Source: Membranipora membranacea
Taxonomy: Eukaryota > Bryozoa > Gymnolaemata > Cheilostomatida > Membraniporidae
Length of the DNA: 64,000 nucleotides
Assembly (NCBI GenBank): GCA_914767715.1
Contig: OU612065.1
Span: forward strand, 30,754,001 to 30,818,000
Direction: 5' to 3'
This document shows positions 36,101-48,100 of this stretch, piece after piece. Below the pieces are notes generated by a model, which saw only the letters and a program-made list of their open reading frames with translations, was not told where the DNA came from and searched no databases. The position numbers and the translations under genes are program-made. Numbering within the stretch: the first letter of the stretch is position 1; the number at the start of each line of letters is the position of its first letter.

Positions 36101-38664
36101 GAGGTAGGTTAAAAGCAAATCTATTTTTTGACCCGAGCGAAAAAAAACCATGATACCCTCCCTTGGTATAATTTTTGAGATTTCAAGTCAGCGTAATTAC
36201 CAACCAGTTAATCGCAGGATCCCAATATTCTGCAGTTTGAATAAGGCCAATAAGGGCTTGAAGTGGTCGGAGTTAGATAAGAATCCAACAGAGTTTTAAT
36301 TTTTCAATGCTGCCGTTTGGCATGTTTTTTTTTGGCAAAAGTGGACGTCGTTAAAATTGGCGCTGACGGAGAACGGAGACCCGCAGAGACAAACGGACTT
36401 CAGATTTGAGACGAGCAGGAGTTGCTGCTCCTTATGAGGTAGGTTAAAAGCAAATCTATTTTTTGACCCGAGCGAAAAAAAACCATGATACTCTCCCTTG
36501 GTATAATTTTTGAAATTTCAAGTCAGCGTAATTACCAACCAGTTAATCGGAGGATCCCAATATTCTGCAGTTTGAATGAGGCCAATAAGGGCTTGAAGTG
36601 GTCGGAGTTAGAAAAGAATCCAAGAGAGTTTTAGTTTTTCAATGCTGCCGTTTGATATGTTTTTTTTTGGCAAAAGTGGACGTCGTTAAAGTTGGCGCTG
36701 ACGGAGAATGGAGACCCGCAGAGACAAACGAACTTCAGATTTGAGTCGAGCAGGAGTTGCTCCTCCTTATGAGGTAGGTTAAAAGCAAATCTATTTTTTG
36801 ACCCGAGCGAAAAAAAACCATGATACCCTCCCTTGGTATAATTTTTGAAATTTCAAGTCAGCGTAATTACCAACCAGTTAATCGGAGGATTCCAATATTC
36901 TGCTGTTTGAATGAGGCCAATAAGGGCTTGAAGTGGTCGGAGTTAGATAAGAATCCAAGAGGAGTTTTGATTTTTCAATGCTGCCGTTTGGCATGTTTTT
37001 TTTTGGCAAAAGTGGACATCGTTAAAGTTGGCGCTGACGGAGAACGGAGACCCGCAGAGACAAACGGACTTCAGATTTGAGACGAGCAGGAGTTGCTCCT
37101 CCTTATGAGGTAGGTTAAAAGCAAATCTATTTTTTGACCCGAGCGAAAAAAAACCATGATACCCTCCCTTAGTATAATTTTTGAAATTTCAAGTCAGTGT
37201 AATTACCAACCAGTTAATCGGAGGATCCCAATATTCTGCAGTTTGAATAAGGCCAATAAGGGCTTGAAGTGGTCGGAGTTAGAAAAGAATCCAAGAGAGT
37301 TTTAATTTTTTAATGCTGCCGTTTGGCATGTTTTTTTTTGGCAAAAGTGGACGTCGTTAAAGTTGGCGCTGACGGAGAACGGAGACCCGCAGAGACATAC
37401 GGACTTCAGATTTGAGACGAGCAGGAGTTGCTCCTCCTTATGAGGTAGGTTAAAAGCAAATCTATTTTTTGACCCGAGCGAAAAAAAACCATGATACCCT
37501 CCCTTGGTATAATTTTAGAAATTTCAAGTCAGCGTAATTACCAACCAGTTAATCGGAGGATCCCAATATTCTGCAGTTTGAATAAGGCCAATAAGGGCTT
37601 GAAGTGGTCGGAGTTAGAAAAGAATCCAAGAGAGTTTTAATTTTTCAATGCTGCCGTTTGGCATGTTTTTTTTTGGCAAAAGTGGACGTCGTTAAAGTTG
37701 GCGCTGACGGAGAATGGAGACCCGCAGAGACAAACGGACTTCAGATTTGAGACGAGCAGGAGTTGCTCCTCCTTATGAGGTAGGTTAAAAGCAAATCTAT
37801 TTTTTACCCGAGCGAAAAAAAACCATGATACCCTCCCTTGGTATAATTTTTGAAATTTCAAGTCGGCTTAATTACCAACCAGTTAATCGGAGGATCCCAA
37901 TATTCTGCAGTTTGAATAAGGCCAATAAGGGCTTGAAGTGGTCGGAGTTAGAAAAGAAACCAAGAGAGTCTTAATTTTTCAATGCTGCCGTTTGTCATGT
38001 TTTTTTTTGGCAAAAGTGGACGTCGTTAAAGTTGGCGCTGACGGAGAACGGAGACCCGCAGAGACAAACGGACTTCAGATTTGAGACGAGCAGGAGTCGC
38101 TCCTCCTTATGAGGTAGGTTAAAAGCAAATCTATTTTTTGACCCGAGCGAAAAAAAACCATGATACCCTCCCACGGTATAATTTTTGAAATTTCAAGTCA
38201 GCGTAATTACCAACCAGTTAATCGGAGGATCCCAATATTCTGCAGTTGGAATAAGGCCAATAAGGGCTTGAAGTGGTCGGAGTTAGATAAGAATCCAAGA
38301 GAGTTTTAATTTTTCAATGCTGCCGTTTGGCATGGTTTTTTTTTGGAAAAAGTGGACGTCGTTAAAGTTGGCGCTGACGGAGAACGGAGACCCGCAGAGA
38401 CAAACAGACTTCAGATTTGAGACGAGCAGGAGTTGCTCCTCCTTATGAGGTAGGTTAAAAGCAAATCTATTTTTTACCCGAGCGAAAAAAAACCATGATA
38501 CCCTCCCTAGGTATAATTTTTGAAATTTCAAGTGAGCGTAATTACCAACCAGTTAATCGGAGGATCCCAATATTCTGCAGTTTGAATAAGGCCAATAAGG
38601 GCTTGAAGTGGTCGGAGTTAGAAAAGAAACCAAGAGAGTCTTAATTTTTCAATGCTGCCGTTTG
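33133..38664. repeat. 5.5-kb block, copy 3 of 3
   Basis: Monomer starts 33133 to 38493 match copy 2 at an offset of 13063 bp. It contains the AAAGTTGACGTC, AAATTAAACC (before 33133, 34139 and 34809), CATGACTTTTTTTGG and GATATGTTTTT markers in order. A private base at 36356 (TTAAAATTGG for TTAAAGTTGG) distinguishes it. Confidence 0.93.
36818..37153. repeat. Marker monomer (6 of 7)
   Basis: GGATTCC/CTGCTG variant with TTTTTGAAATTTC, as at 16382 and 23755, and preceded by the GATATGTTTTT monomer. Confidence 0.93.
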
Positions 38665-38827
38665 TCATGTTTTTTTTTGGCAAAAGTGGACGTCGTTAAA
38701 GTTGGCGCTGACGGAGAACGGAGACCTGCAGAGACAAACGGACTTCAGATTTGAGACGAGCAGGAGTTGCTCCTCCTTATGAGGTAGGTTAAAAGCAAAT
38801 CTATTTTTTGACCCGAGCGAAAAAAAA
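37489..38827. repeat. Nested 4-mer, first copy
   Basis: Monomers 37489 (TTTTAGAAATTTC), 37823 (GTCGGCTTAATT), 38158 (CCCACGGTAT) and 38493 (CCCTAGGTAT, GACCTGCAG) form a unit of 1339 bp that is immediately repeated at 38828-40166. The first monomer differs between the copies at its left end (TTTTAGAAATTTC against TTTTTGAGATTTC). Confidence 0.88.
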
Positions 38828-40166
38828 CCATGATACCCTCCCTTGGTATAATTTTTGAGATTTCAAGTCAGCGTAATTACCAACCAGTTAATCGGAGGAT
38901 CCCAATATTCTGCAGTTTGAATAAGGCCAATAAGGGCTTGAAGTGGTCGGAGTTAGAAAAGAATCCAAGAGAGTTTTAATTTTTCAATGCTGCCGTTTGG
39001 CATGTTTTTTTTTGGCAAAAGTGGACGTCGTTAAAGTTGGCGCTGACGGAGAATGGAGACCCGCAGAGACAAACGGACTTCAGATTTGAGACGAGCAGGA
39101 GTTGCTCCTCCTTATGAGGTAGGTTAAAAGCAAATCTATTTTTTACCCGAGCGAAAAAAAACCATGATACCCTCCCTTGGTATAATTTTTGAAATTTCAA
39201 GTCGGCTTAATTACCAACCAGTTAATCGGAGGATCCCAATATTCTGCAGTTTGAATAAGGCCAATAAGGGCTTGAAGTGGTCGGAGTTAGAAAAGAAACC
39301 AAGAGAGTCTTAATTTTTCAATGCTGCCGTTTGTCATGTTTTTTTTTGGCAAAAGTGGACGTCGTTAAAGTTGGCGCTGACGGAGAACGGAGACCCGCAG
39401 AGACAAACGGACTTCAGATTTGAGACGAGCAGGAGTCGCTCCTCCTTATGAGGTAGGTTAAAAGCAAATCTATTTTTTGACCCGAGCGAAAAAAAACCAT
39501 GATACCCTCCCACGGTATAATTTTTGAAATTTCAAGTCAGCGTAATTACCAACCAGTTAATCGGAGGATCCCAATATTCTGCAGTTGGAATAAGGCCAAT
39601 AAGGGCTTGAAGTGGTCGGAGTTAGATAAGAATCCAAGAGAGTTTTAATTTTTCAATGCTGCCGTTTGGCATGGTTTTTTTTTGGAAAAAGTGGACGTCG
39701 TTAAAGTTGGCGCTGACGGAGAACGGAGACCCGCAGAGACAAACAGACTTCAGATTTGAGACGAGCAGGAGTTGCTCCTCCTTATGAGGTAGGTTAAAAG
39801 CAAATCTATTTTTTACCCGAGCGAAAAAAAACCATGATACCCTCCCTAGGTATAATTTTTGAAATTTCAAGTGAGCGTAATTACCAACCAGTTAATCGGA
39901 GGATCCCAATATTCTGCAGTTTGAATAAGGCCAATAAGGGCTTGAAGTGGTCGGAGTTAGAAAAGAAACCAAGAGAGTCTTAATTTTTCAATGCTGCCGT
40001 TTGTCATGTTTTTTTTTGGCAAAAGTGGACGTCGTTAAAGTTGGCGCTGACGGAGAACGGAGACCTGCAGAGACAAACGGACTTCAGATTTGAGACGAGC
40101 AGGAGTTGCTCCTCCTTATGAGGTAGGTTAAAAGCAAATCTATTTTTTGACCCGAGCGAAAAAAAA
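38828..40166. repeat. Nested 4-mer, second copy
   Basis: Starts 38828, 39162, 39497 and 39832 repeat the preceding four monomers at offset 1339. Monomer 38828 is the one fused away in copy 1 of the large unit. Its TTGAGATTTC left end resembles monomers of the 18393 class, which suggests that it is itself chimeric. Confidence 0.88.
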
Positions 40167-42176
40167 CCATGATACCCTCCCTTGGTATAATTTTTGAAAT
40201 TTCAAGTCAGCGTAATTACCAACCAGTTAATCGCAGGATCCCAATATTCTGCAGTTTGAATAAGGCCAATAAGGGCTTGAAGTGGTCGGAGTTAGATAAG
40301 AATCCAACATAGTTCAAATTTTTCAATGCTGCCGTTTGGCATGTTTATTTTTGGCAAAAGTGGACGTCGTTAAAGTTGGCGCTGACGGTGAACGGAGACC
40401 CGCAGAGACAAACGGACTTCAGATTTGAGATGAGCAGGAGTTGCTCCTCCTTATGAGGTAGGTTAAAAGCAAATCTATTTTTTGACCCGAGCGAAAAAAA
40501 ACCATGATACCCTCCCTTGGTATAATTTTTGAGATTTCAAGTCAGCGTAATTACCAACCAGTTAATCGCAGGATCCCAATATTCTGCAGTTTGAATAAGG
40601 CCAATAAGGGCTTGAAGTGGTCGGAGTTAGATAAGAATCCAACAGAGTTTTAATTTTTCAATGCTGCCGTTTGGCATGGTTTTTTTTGGCAAAAGTGGAC
40701 GTCGTTAAAGTTGGCGCTGACGGAGAACGGAGACCCGCAGAGACAAACGGACTTCAGATTTGAGACGAGCAGGAGTTGCTGCTCCTTATGAGGTAGGTTA
40801 AAAGCAAATCTATTTTTTGACCCGAGCGAAAAAAAACCATGATACTCTCCCTTGGTATAATTTTTGAAATTTCAAGTCAGCGTAATTACCAACCAGTTAA
40901 TCGGAGGATCCCAATATTCTGCAGTTTGAATGAGGCCAATAAGGGCTTGAAGTGGTCGGAGTTAGAAAAGAATCCAAGAGAGTTTTAATTTTTCAATGCT
41001 GCCGTTTGGCATGTTTTTTTTTGGCAAAAGTGGACGTCGTTAAAGTTGGCGCTGACGGAGAATGGAGACCCGCAGAGACAAACGGACTTCAGATTTGAGT
41101 CGAGCAGGAGTTGCTCCTCCTTATGAGGTAGGTTAAAAGCAAATCTATTTTTTGACCCGAGCGAAAAAAAACCATGATACCCTCCCTTGGTATAATTTTC
41201 GAAATTTCAAGTCAGCGTAATTACCAACCAGTTAATCGGAGGATTCCAATATTCTGCTGTTTGAATGAGGCCAATAAGGGCTTGAAGTGGTCGGAGTTAG
41301 ATAAGAATCCAAGAGGAGTTTTGATTTTTCAATGCTGCCGTTTGGCATGTTTTTTTTTTGGCAAAAGTGGACATCGTTAAAGTTGGCGCTGACGGAGAAC
41401 GGAGACCCGCAGAGACAAACGGACTTCAGATTTGAGACGAGCAGGAGTTGCTCCTCCTTATGAGGTAGGTTAAAAGCAAATCTATTTTTTGACCCGAGCG
41501 AAAAAAAACCATGATACCCTCCCTTAGTATAATTTTTGAAATTTCAAGTCAGTGTAATTACCAACCAGTTAATCGGAGGATCCCAATATTCTGCAGTTTG
41601 AATAAGGCCAATAAGGGCTTGAAGTGGTCGGAGTTAGAAAAGAATCCAAGAGAGTTTTAATTTTTTAATGCTGCCGTTTGGCATGTTTTTTTTTGGCAAA
41701 AGTGGACGTCGTTAAAGTTGGCGCTGACGGAGAACGGAGACCCGCAGAGACAAACGGACTTCAGATTTGAGACGAGCAGGAGTTGCTCCTCCTTATGAGG
41801 TAGGTTAAAAGCAAATCTATTTTTTGACCCGAGCGAAAAAAAACCATGATACCCTCCCTTGGTATAATTTTTGAAATTTCAAGTCAGCGTAATTACCAAC
41901 CAGTTAATCGGAGGATCCCAATATTCTGCAGTTTGAATAAGGCCAATAAGGGCTTGAAGCGGTCGGAGTTAGAAAAGATTCAAGAGAGTTTTAATTTTTC
42001 AATGCTGCCGTTTGGCATGTTTTTTTTTGGCAAAAGTGGACGTCGTTAAAGTTGGCGCTGACGGAGAATGGAGACCCGCAGAGACAAACGGACTTCAGAT
42101 TTGAGACGAGCAGGAGTTGCTCCTCCTTATGAGGTAGGTTAAAAGCAAATCTATTTTTTACCCGAGCGAAAAAAAA
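40167..42176. repeat. Six-monomer run, copy 2 equivalent of 26769-28778
   Basis: Starts 40167, 40502, 40837, 41172, 41509 and 41844 match 26769-28446 at an offset of 13398 bp. Differences noticed: CATAGTTCAAAT at 40315 for CATAGTTTAAAT, and AACAGAG at about 40642 where copy 1 has AAGAGAG. Confidence 0.88.
41172..41508. repeat. Marker monomer (7 of 7)
   Basis: Last GGATTCC/CTGCTG monomer, with TTTTCGAAATTTC. No monomer of this class occurs to the right of it in the window. Confidence 0.93.
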
Positions 42177-44855
42177 CCATGATACCCTCCCTTGGTATAA
42201 TTTTTGAAATTTCAAGTCGGCTTAATTACCAACCAGTTAATCGGAGGATCCCAATATTCTGCAGTTTGAATAAGGCCAATAAGGGCTTGAAGTGGTCGGA
42301 GTTAGAAAAAAAACCAAGAGAGTCTTAATTTTTCAATGCTGCCGTTTGTCATGTTTTTTTTTGGCAAAAGTGGACGTCGTTAAAGTTGGCGCTGACGGAG
42401 AACGGAGACCCGCAGAGACAAACGGACTTGAGATTTGAGACGAGCAGGAGTCGCTCCTCCTTATGAGGTAGGTTAAAAGCAAATCTATTTTTTGACCCGA
42501 GCGAAAAAAAACCATGATACCCTCCCACGGTATAATTTTTGAAATTTCAAGTCAGCGTAATTACCAACCAGTTAATCGGAGGATCCCAATATTCTGCAGT
42601 TGGAATAAGGCCAATAAGGGCTTGAAGTGGTCTGAGTTAGATAAGAATCCAAGAGAGTTTTAATTTTTCAATGCTGCCGTTTGGCATGGTTTTTTTTGGA
42701 AAAAGTGGACGTCGTTAAAGTTGGCGCTGACGGAGAACGGAGACCCGCAGAGACAAACAGACTTCAGATTTGAGACGAGCAGGAGTTGCTCCTCCTTATG
42801 AGGTAGGTTAAAAGCAAATCTATTTTTTACCCGAGCGAAAAAAAACCATGATACCCTCCCTAGGTATAATTTTTGAAATTTCAAGTGAGCGTAATTACCA
42901 ACCAGTTAATCGGAGGATCCCAATATTCTGCAGTTTGAATGAGGCCAACAAGGGCTTGAAGTGGTCAGAGTTAGAAAAGAATCCAAGAGAGTTTTAATTT
43001 TTCAATGCTGCCGTTTGGCATGTTTTTTGTTGGCAAAAGTGGACGTCGTTAAAGTTGGCGCTGACGGAGAACGGAGACCCGCAGAGACAAACGGACTTCA
43101 GATTTGAGACGAGCAGGAGTTGCTCCTCCTTATGAGGTAGGTTAAAAGCAAATCTATTTTTTGACCCGAGCGAAAAAAAACCATGATACCCTCCTTTGGT
43201 ATAATTTTTGAAATTTCAAGTCAGCGTGATTACCAACCAGTTAATCGGAGGATCCCAATATTCTGCAGTTTGAATAATGCCAATAAGGGCTTGAAGTGGT
43301 CAGAGTTAGATAACAATCCAAGAGAGTTTTAATTTTTCAATGCTGCCGTTTGGCATGTTTTTTTTTGGCAAAAGTGGACGTCGTTAAAGTTGGCGCTGAC
43401 GGAGAACGGAGACCCGCAGAGACAAACGGACTTCAGATTTGAGACGAGCAGGAGTTGCTCCTCCTTATGAGGTAGGTTAAAAGCAAATCTATTTTTTACC
43501 CGAGCGAAAAAAAACCATGATACCCTCCCTTGGTATAATTTTTGAAATTTCAAGTCGGCTTAATTACCAACCAGTTAATCGGAGGATCCCAATATTCTGC
43601 AGTTTGAATAAGGCCAATAAGGGCTTGAAGTGGTCGGAGTTAGAAAAGAACCCAAGAGAGTCTTAATTTTTCAATGCTGCCGTTTGTCATGTTTTTTTTT
43701 GGCAAAAGTGGACGTCGTTAAAGTTGGCGCTGACGGAGAACGGAGACCCGCAGAGACAAACGGACTTCAGATTTGAGACGAGCAGGAGTCGCTCCTCCTT
43801 ATGAGGTAGGTTAAAAGCAAATCTATTTTTTGACCCGAGCGAAAAAAAACCATGATACCCTCCAACGGTATAATTTTTGAAATTTCAAGTCAGCGTAATT
43901 ACCAACCAGTTAATCGGAGGATCCCAATATTCTGCAGTTGGAATAAGGCCAATAAGGGCTTGAAGTGGTCGGAGTTAGATAAGAATCCAAGAGAGTTTTA
44001 ATTTTTCAATGCTGCCGTTTGGCATGGTTTTTTTTTGGAAAAAGTGGACGTCGTTAAAGTTGGCGCTGACGGAGAACGGAGACCCGCAGAGACAAACAGA
44101 CTTCAGATTTGAGACGAGCAGGAATTGCTCCTCCTTATGAGGTAGGTTAAAAGCAAATCTATTTTTTACCCGAGCGAAAAAAAACCATGATACCCTCCCT
44201 AGGTATAATTTTTGAAATTTCAAGTGAGCGTAATTACCAACCAGTTAATCGGAGGATCCCAATATTCTGCAGTTTGAATAAGGCCAATAAGGGCTTGAAG
44301 TGGTCGAAGTAAGATAAGAATCCAACAGAGTTTTAATTTTTCAATGCTGCCGTTTGGCATGTTTTTTTTTGGCAAAAGTGGACGTCGTTAAAGTTGGCGC
44401 TGACGGAGAACGGAGACCCGCAGAGACAAACGGACTGCAGATTTGAGACGAGCAGGAGTTGGTCTCCTTATGAGGTAGGTTAAAAGCAAATCTATTTTTT
44501 GGCCCGAGCGAAAAAAAAAGCATGATAATCTCCCTTGGTATAATTTTTGAAATTTCAAGTCAGCGTAATTACCAACCAGTTAATCGGAGGATCCCAATAT
44601 TCTGCAGTTTGAATAAGGCCAATAAGGGCTTGAAGTGGTCGGAGTTAGAAAAGAATCCAAGAGAGTTTTAATTTTTCAATGCTGCCGTTTAGCATGTTTT
44701 TTTTTGGGAAAAGTGGACGTCGTTAAAGTTGGCGCTGACGGAGAACGGAGACCCGCAGAGACAAACGGACTTCAGATTCGAGACGAGCAGGAGTTGCTCC
44801 TCCTTATGAGGTTGGTTATAAGCAAATCTATTTTTTGACCCGAGCGAAAAAAAAA
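42177..44855. repeat. Eight monomers, copy 2 equivalent of 28779-31456
   Basis: Starts 42177, 42512, 42846, 43181, 43515, 43850, 44185 and 44520 match the copy 1 segment at an offset of 13398 bp, including the odd GCATGATAATCTCCC start at 44520. Noted differences are C at 43651 and T at 44054 (G at 30656 in copy 1). Confidence 0.88.
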
Positions 44856-45190
44856 CCATGATACCCTCCCTTGGTATAACTTTTGAAATTTCAAGTCAGC
44901 GTAATTACCATCCAGTTAATCGGAGGATCCCAATATTCTGCAGCTTGAATAAGGCCATTAAGGGCTTGAAGTGGTGGGAGTTAGATATGAATCCAACAGT
45001 GTTTTAATTTTTCAATGCTGCCGTTTGGCATGTTTTTTTTTGGGAAAAGTGGACGTCGTTAAAGTTGGCGCTGACGGAGAATGGAGACCCGCAGAGACAA
45101 ACGGACTTTAGATTTGGGACGAGCAGGAGTTGCTCCTCCTTATGAGGTAGGTTAAAAGCAAATCTATTTTTTGACCCGAGCGAAAAAAAA
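44856..45190. repeat. Last monomer of large-unit copy 2
   Basis: Nearly identical to 31457-31791 and of the ACCATCC/GATATGAATCC class that dominates the DNA to its right. This is the transition from the 13 kb units to the 45-57 kb family. Confidence 0.85.
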
Positions 45191-48100
45191 CCATGATACC
45201 CTCCCTTGGTATTATTTTTGAAATTTCAAGTCAGCGTAATTACCAACCAGTAAATCAGAGCATCCCAATATTCTGCAGTTTGAATAAGGCCAATAAGGGC
45301 TCGAAGTGGTCGGAGTAAGCTAAGAATCCAACAGAGTTTTAATTTTTTAATGCTGCCGTTTGGCATGTTTTTTTTGGCAAAAGTGGACGTCGTTAAAGTT
45401 GGCGCTGACGGAGAACGGAGACCCGAAGAGACAAACGGACTTCAGATTTGAGACAATCAGGAGTTGGTCCTCCTTATGAGGTAGGTTAAAAGCGAATCTA
45501 TTTTTTGACCCGAGCGAAAAAAAATCCATGATACCCTCCCTTGGTATAATTTTTGAAATTTCAAGTAAGCGTAAGTACCAACCAGTTAATCGGAGGATCC
45601 CAATATTCTGCAGTTTGAATAAGGCCAATAAGGGCTCGAAGTGGTCGGAGTTAGAAAAGAATCCAACAGAGTTTTAATTTTTCATTGCTGTCGTTTGGCA
45701 TGTTTTTTTTTTGGCAAAAGTGGACGCCTTTAAAGTTGGCGCTGATGGAGAACGGATACCCGCAGAGACAAACGGACTTCAGATTTGAGACGAGCAGGAG
45801 TTGCTCCTCCTCATGAGGTAGGTTAAAAGCAAATCTATTTTTGACCCGAGCGAAAAAAAACCATGATACCCTCCCTTGGTATAATTTTTGAAATTTCAAG
45901 TCAGCGTAATTACCATCCAGTTAATCGGAGGATCCCAATAGTCTGCAGTTTGAATAAGGCCAATAAGGGCTTGAGGTGGTCGGAGTTAGATATGAATCCA
46001 ACAGAGTTTTAATTTTTCAGTGCTGCCGTTTGGCATGTTTTTGTTTGGGAAAAGTGGACGTCGTTAAAGTTGGCGCTGATGGAGAACGGAGACCCGCAGA
46101 GACAAACGGACTTCAGATTAGAGACGAGCAGGAGTTGCTACTCCTTATGAGGTAGGTTAAAAGCAAATCTATTTTTTGACCCGAGCGAAAAAAAACCATG
46201 ATACCCTCCCTTGGTATAACTTTTGAAATTTCAAGTCAGCGTAATTTCCAACCAGTTAATCGGAGGATCCCAATATTCTGCAGTTTGAATAAGGCCAATA
46301 AGTGCTCGAAGTGGTCGGAGTTAGCTAAGAATCCAACAGAGTTTTAATTTTTCAATGCTGCTGTTTGGCATGTTTTTTTTGGGCAAAAGTGGACGTCGTT
46401 AAAGTTGGCGCTGACGGAGAACGGAGACCCGCAGAGACAAACGGACTTCAGATTTGAGACGAGCAGGAGTTGCTCCTCCTTATGAGGTAGGTTAAAAGCA
46501 AATCTATTTTTTGACCCGAGCGAAAAAAAACCATGATACCCTCCCTTGGTATAATTTTTGAAATTTCAAGTAAGCGTAATTACCAACCAGTTAATCGGAG
46601 GATCCCAATATTCTGCAGTTTGAATAAGGCCAATAAGGGCTCGAAGTGGTCGGAGTTAGAAAAGAATCCAACAGAGTTTTAATTTTTCATTGCTGTCGTT
46701 TGGCATGTTTTTTTTTTGGCAAAAGTGGACGCCTTTAAAGTTGGCGCTGATGGAGAACGGAGACCTGCAGAGACAAACGGACTTCAGATTTGAGACGAGC
46801 AGGAGTTGCTCCTCCTCATGAGGTAGGTTAAAAGCAAATCTATTTTTTGACCCGTGCGAAAAAAAACCATGATACCCTCCCTTGGTATAATTTTTGAAAT
46901 TACAAGTCAGTGTAATTACCATCCAGTTAATGGGAGGATCCCAATATTCTGCAGCTTGAATAAGGCCAATAAGGGCTTGAAGTGGTAGGAGTTAGATATG
47001 AATCCAACAGAGTTTTAATTTTTCAATGCTGCCGTTTGGCATGTTTTTTTTTGGGAAAAGTTGACGTCGTTAAAGTTGGCGCTGACGGAGAACGGAGACC
47101 CGCAGAGACAAACGGACTTCAGATTTGAGACGAGCAGGAGTTGCTCCTCCTTATGAGGTAGGTTAAAAGCAAATCTATTTTTTGACCCGAGCGAAAAAAA
47201 ACCATGATACCCTCCCTTGGTAAAATTTTTAAAATTTCAAGTCAGCGTAATTACCAACCAGTAAATCGGAAGATCCCAATATTCTGCAGTTTGAATAAGG
47301 CCAATAAGGGCATGAAGTGGTCGGAGTAAGCTAAGACTCCAACAAAGTTTTAATTTTTCAATGCTGCCGTTTGGCATGTTTTTTTTGGGCAAAAGTGGAC
47401 GTCGTTAAAGTTGGCGCTGACGGAGAACGGAGACCCGCAGAGACAAACGGACTTCAGATTTGAGACGAGCAGGAGTTGCTCCTCTTTATGAGGTAGGTTA
47501 AAAGCAAATCTATTTTTTGACCCGAGCGAAAAAAAACCATGATACCCTCCCTTGGTATAATTTTTGAAATTACAAGTCAGCGTAATTACCAACCAGTTAA
47601 TCAGAGGATCCCAATATTCTGCAGTTTGAATAAGGCGAATAAAGGCTTGAAGTGGTCGGAGTTAGATAAAAATCCAACAGAGTTTTAATTTTTCAATGCT
47701 GCCGTTTGGCATGTTTTTTTTTGGGAAAAGTTGACGTCGTTAAAGTTGGCGCTGACGGAGAACGGAGACCCGCAGAGACAAACGGACTTCAGATTTGAGA
47801 CGAGCAGGAGTTGCTCCTCCTTATGAGGTAGGTTAAAAGCAAATCTATTTTTTGACCCGAGCGAAAAAAAACCATGATACCCTCCCTTGGTAAAATTTTT
47901 AAAATTTCAAGTCAGCGTAATTACCAACCAGTAAATCGGAAGATCCCAATATTCTGCAGTTTGAATAAGGCCAATAAGGGCATGAAGTGGTCGGAGTAAG
48001 CTAAGACTCCAACAAAGTTTTAATTTTTCAATGCTGCCGTTTGGCATGTTTTTTTTGGGCAAAAGTGGACGTCGTTAAAGTTGGCGCTGACGGAGAACGG

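Larger units (their letters stand above)
31792..45190. repeat. 40-monomer large higher-order unit, copy 2 (13.40 kb)
   Basis: Repeats 18728-31791 from the TACTCTCCC monomer to the ACCATCC monomer. The extra monomer relative to copy 1 is accounted for by 38493 and 38828 staying separate. Beyond 45190 the sequence (TATTATTTTTG, AGAGCATCCC) no longer matches the start of a third copy, so there are two copies only. Confidence 0.93.

Noticed and set aside
16384-41380. Recurring plus-strand open frames of 67-86 codons starting at ATGATACCC
   Set aside because: The ATG is part of the monomer landmark CCATGATACC. Frames are longer only where AGAGTTTTAA has lost its stop triplet, and they end wherever the T tract changes by a base. 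They are repeat by-products.
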